Shown here one piece after another: positions 62,233 through 64,000 of a stretch of 64,000 nucleotides of DNA (the first letter of the stretch is position 1; each line of letters opens with the position of its first letter). The stretch comes from Prado023 sp963706885 (GTDB lineage: Bacteria > Actinomycetota > Actinomycetes > S36-B12 > CAIYMF01), in assembly GCA_963706885.1 (NCBI GenBank), contig CAVPNX010000027.1:1-64000 (forward strand), written 5' to 3'. Under the pieces are notes generated by a model, which made no database searches, was not told the origin of the DNA, and was given only the letters and a program-made list of their open reading frames with translations. The translations under genes and the position numbers were made by a program.

Positions 62233-63347
62233 TAGGAGAGGACCGACTCCAGGGTCCGGTGCTCCAGGCCGAACTCCTGGGCAACCGCACCGTAGACCAC
62301 CTGACCCTCATGGACGTTCAGGCCCAGAGCCAGGGGGTGGTCGTCCAGGCAGGCCTGCTTCCACCCCTTGTCCGCCAGCGCGACGGCGTAGGGCAGCGTC
62401 ACGTTGGTCAGCGCGTAGGTCGAGGTGTGCGGGACCGCGCCGGGCATGTTGGCCACGCAGTAGAACACCGAGTCGTGGACCCGGTAGGTCGGGTCGGCGT
62501 GGGTGGTCGGCCGGGAGTCCTCGAAGCAGCCGCCCTGGTCGATGGCGATGTCGACCAGCACCGAGCCCGGCTTCATCCGCGAGACCAGCTCGTTGCTGAC
62601 CAGCTTGGGCGCCTTGGCACCGGGGACCAGCACGGCGCCGATCACGAGGTCGGCGTCCAGCACCGCGCGCTCGACCTCATAGAGGTTGGACGCGATCGTC
62701 TGCATGTGGCCCTGGTAGATCGCATCGGCGCTGCGCAGCCGGGCGATGTTGAGGTCCAGCAGCAGGACCTCGGCCTGCATGCCCAGGGCGATCGCCGCGG
62801 CGTTCATGCCGGCCACACCGGCGCCGAGGACGACGACCTTGGCGGCGTAGACGCCGGACACCCCACCCATGAGCGTGCCGCGCCCGCCGTACGCGCGCAT
62901 CAGTGCATGGGCGCCGACCTGCGGGGCGAGCCGACCAGCCACCTCGGACATCGGGGCCAGCAGGGGCAGCGACCGGTCGGGCAGTTCCACGGTCTCGTAG
63001 GCGATCGCGGTGATCCCGGACTCGATCAGGGCATCGGTGCACTCACGCGAGGCGGCCAGGTGCAGGTAGGTGAACAGGGTCTGCCCGGGGCGCATCCGGT
63101 GGTACTCCTCGGCGATCGGCTCCTTGACCTTCAGGATCAGCTCACCGGTGGCCCACACCTCGTCGGCGGTGCCCAGGATCGTCGCGCCGGCGGCCTCGAA
63201 CTCCGCATTGGTGATCGAGGACCCGAGGCCCGCGTCCCGCTGGACGTACACGTCATGACCGTGCAGGCGCAGCTCGTGGACGCCGGCCGGTGTGATCGCG
63301 ACCCGGAACTCGTTGTTCTTGACCTCGCTGGGGATGCCGACCTTCAT
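62232..63347 (-). CDS. ald: alanine dehydrogenase
   Basis: Ald reversibly deaminates L-alanine to pyruvate with NAD+. The protein is 371 aa. Active-site residues fall exactly at the M. tuberculosis positions: R15, K75, H96 and D270. The NAD motif is LGAGVAGMNAA. The start MKVGIPSEVKNNEFR is invariant in the family. GAGAGGAC precedes it. It is coupled to xerD. Confidence 0.95.
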   Translation of the reverse strand: MKVGIPSEVKNNEFRVAITPAGVHELRLHGHDVYVQRDAGLGSSITNAEFEAAGATILGTADEVWATGELILKVKEPIAEEYHRMRPGQTLFTYLHLAASRECTDALIESGITAIAYETVELPDRSLPLLAPMSEVAGRLAPQVGAHALMRAYGGRGTLMGGVSGVYAAKVVVLGAGVAGMNAAAIALGMQAEVLLLDLNIARLRSADAIYQGHMQTIASNLYEVERAVLDADLVIGAVLVPGAKAPKLVSNELVSRMKPGSVLVDIAIDQGGCFEDSRPTTHADPTYRVHDSVFYCVANMPGAVPHTSTYALTNVTLPYAVALADKGWKQACLDDHPLALGLNVHEGQVVYGAVAQEFGLEHRTLESVLS

Positions 63348-63441
63348 CTGTGCCGTCCTCTCCTCATCACCGGATGCGAGCATGCCCTAGCGGATGGCTC
63401 GTGACAATGCGCACCATCCGACCATACCAACCACGGATTCC

Positions 63442-64000
63442 TCAGTCTCGCCGGGCTGCGAGCGCCAGAATCGCAGCAACAGCCGTCGCGTTGGTGATGG
63501 ATCCGTCGAAACAGCGCTCCGTAGCTTCGGAAATCGTTACCCAGAGCTGGGGCAGCTCACGCTCCTCGGCCTCCCCGGTGTGCTCCCGGGATCCCGGATC
63601 CACGGTCAGGTCCGTTGCCAGGAAGATGGTGATCCGCTCACTGGTCCCCCCCGGGCTCAGCGCCAGCTCGAGCAGCGGGCTCCACGCGCGCGCGGTGACA
63701 CCCGCCTCCTCGGCGAGCTCGCGCCGGGCGCACTCGACCAGGTCCTCCCCCGGCTGGTCGAGCAGGCCCGCGGGGATCTCCCACATGTAGGTCGCAACCG
63801 GGTGCCGGTACTGGCGGATCAGCAGCAGACGACCCTCGTCGTCGACGGCGGCGACGGCCACCGCGCCCGGGTGGCGCAGCACGTCGCGGACCACGACATG
63901 CCCGTCGATGTCCACCGTCTCGGACCACACCGACCACTTGGCCCCGGTGAACCGGAGCTCCTCGGCCAGGACGGGGAACCGGTGGGGCGCATCGGCCAGG
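63442..64000 (-). CDS. NUDIX hydrolase (ADP-ribose pyrophosphatase type), 5' end outside window
   Basis: The frame stays open to the window edge; residues FPVLAEELRFTGAKW precede the GTG at 63930, so the true start lies beyond 64000. The Nudix box GX5EX7REUXEEXGU is complete (AGLLDQPGEDLVECARRELAEEAGV). QYRHPVATYMWEIPAG and the late SERITIFLATDL match the ADP-ribose pyrophosphatases such as Rv1700. It probably hydrolyses ADP-ribose to AMP and ribose-5-phosphate. Confidence 0.88.
   Translation of the reverse strand, partial: LADAPHRFPVLAEELRFTGAKWSVWSETVDIDGHVVVRDVLRHPGAVAVAAVDDEGRLLLIRQYRHPVATYMWEIPAGLLDQPGEDLVECARRELAEEAGVTARAWSPLLELALSPGGTSERITIFLATDLTVDPGSREHTGEAEERELPQLWVTISEATERCFDGSITNATAVAAILALAARRD

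Overview
The window is chromosomal DNA of very high GC content with dense, mostly translationally coupled genes. Its gene order is that of a high-GC Gram-positive (Actinomycetota) core genome. Two blocks match gene orders I know from Mycobacterium tuberculosis: gatB-gatA-gatC-ligA-metE-like-mnmA-cysteine desulfurase-etfA-etfB plus a Rv3032-type glycosyltransferase (about 0.4-15.6 kb), and der-cmk-rluB-scpB-scpA-parA-xerD-ald-NUDIX (about 52.7-64 kb). I would not name a genus. A BCKDH operon, a class F-like sortase, NHEJ genes and many leaderless -10/start-codon arrangements all fit an actinobacterium.

Layout: 0-0.3 kb, 3' end of bioY. 0.4-6.3 kb, the gatCAB amidotransferase and ligA. 6.5-8.6 kb, a MetE-like enzyme and a Gfo/Idh oxidoreductase. 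8.7-12 kb, azlD, azlC, mnmA and a cysteine desulfurase. 12.3-14 kb, etfBA. 14.3-16.8 kb, a GT4 glycosyltransferase, a CPBP protease and a DUF3467 protein. 17-20.5 kb, the branched-chain 2-oxoacid dehydrogenase bkdABC. 20.6-24.8 kb, an acyltransferase, a rhodanese, a sortase with a DUF4397 surface protein, a lipoprotein and a small membrane protein. 24.9-33.3 kb, a DNA-repair island: SbcCD, a YcaQ-like winged-helix protein, LigD-type ligase and polymerase as separate genes, and Ku. 33.3-38.2 kb, a methyltransferase, a secreted GH25-like protein, a GNAT, a sigma factor fused to a zinc finger, small membrane proteins and a dual-HTH TetR regulator. 38.2-40.6 kb, 5-oxoprolinase with PxpA fused to PxpB. 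40.8-46.7 kb, a cyclic-di-GMP cluster. 47-52.7 kb, a cell-wall peptidase-like protein, an epimerase, yaaA, a MarR/NADP-oxidoreductase/dioxygenase group, tRNA-Pro and a CoA-binding protein. 52.7-64 kb, the der-to-NUDIX housekeeping block with tyrA and aroH inside it.

At least twelve conserved genes each read through cleanly only if one base is added or removed, usually in a short G or C run. This includes essential genes (gatB, ligA), so sequencing or consensus error is more likely than gene decay. Gene spans below are given across these breaks.

I see no CRISPR array, prophage, insertion sequence or obvious novel defence system. The points most worth a second look are two regulatory palindromes (upstream of etfBA and in the marR intergenic region), a Crp/GlxR-type site, the domain fusions (ECF-zinc finger, AlpA-like-TetR, PxpA-PxpB), the coiled-coil insertion in LigA, the duplicated PAS-GGDEF genes around a GGDEF-EAL gene, and an interlocked inverted repeat at 8.6 kb.
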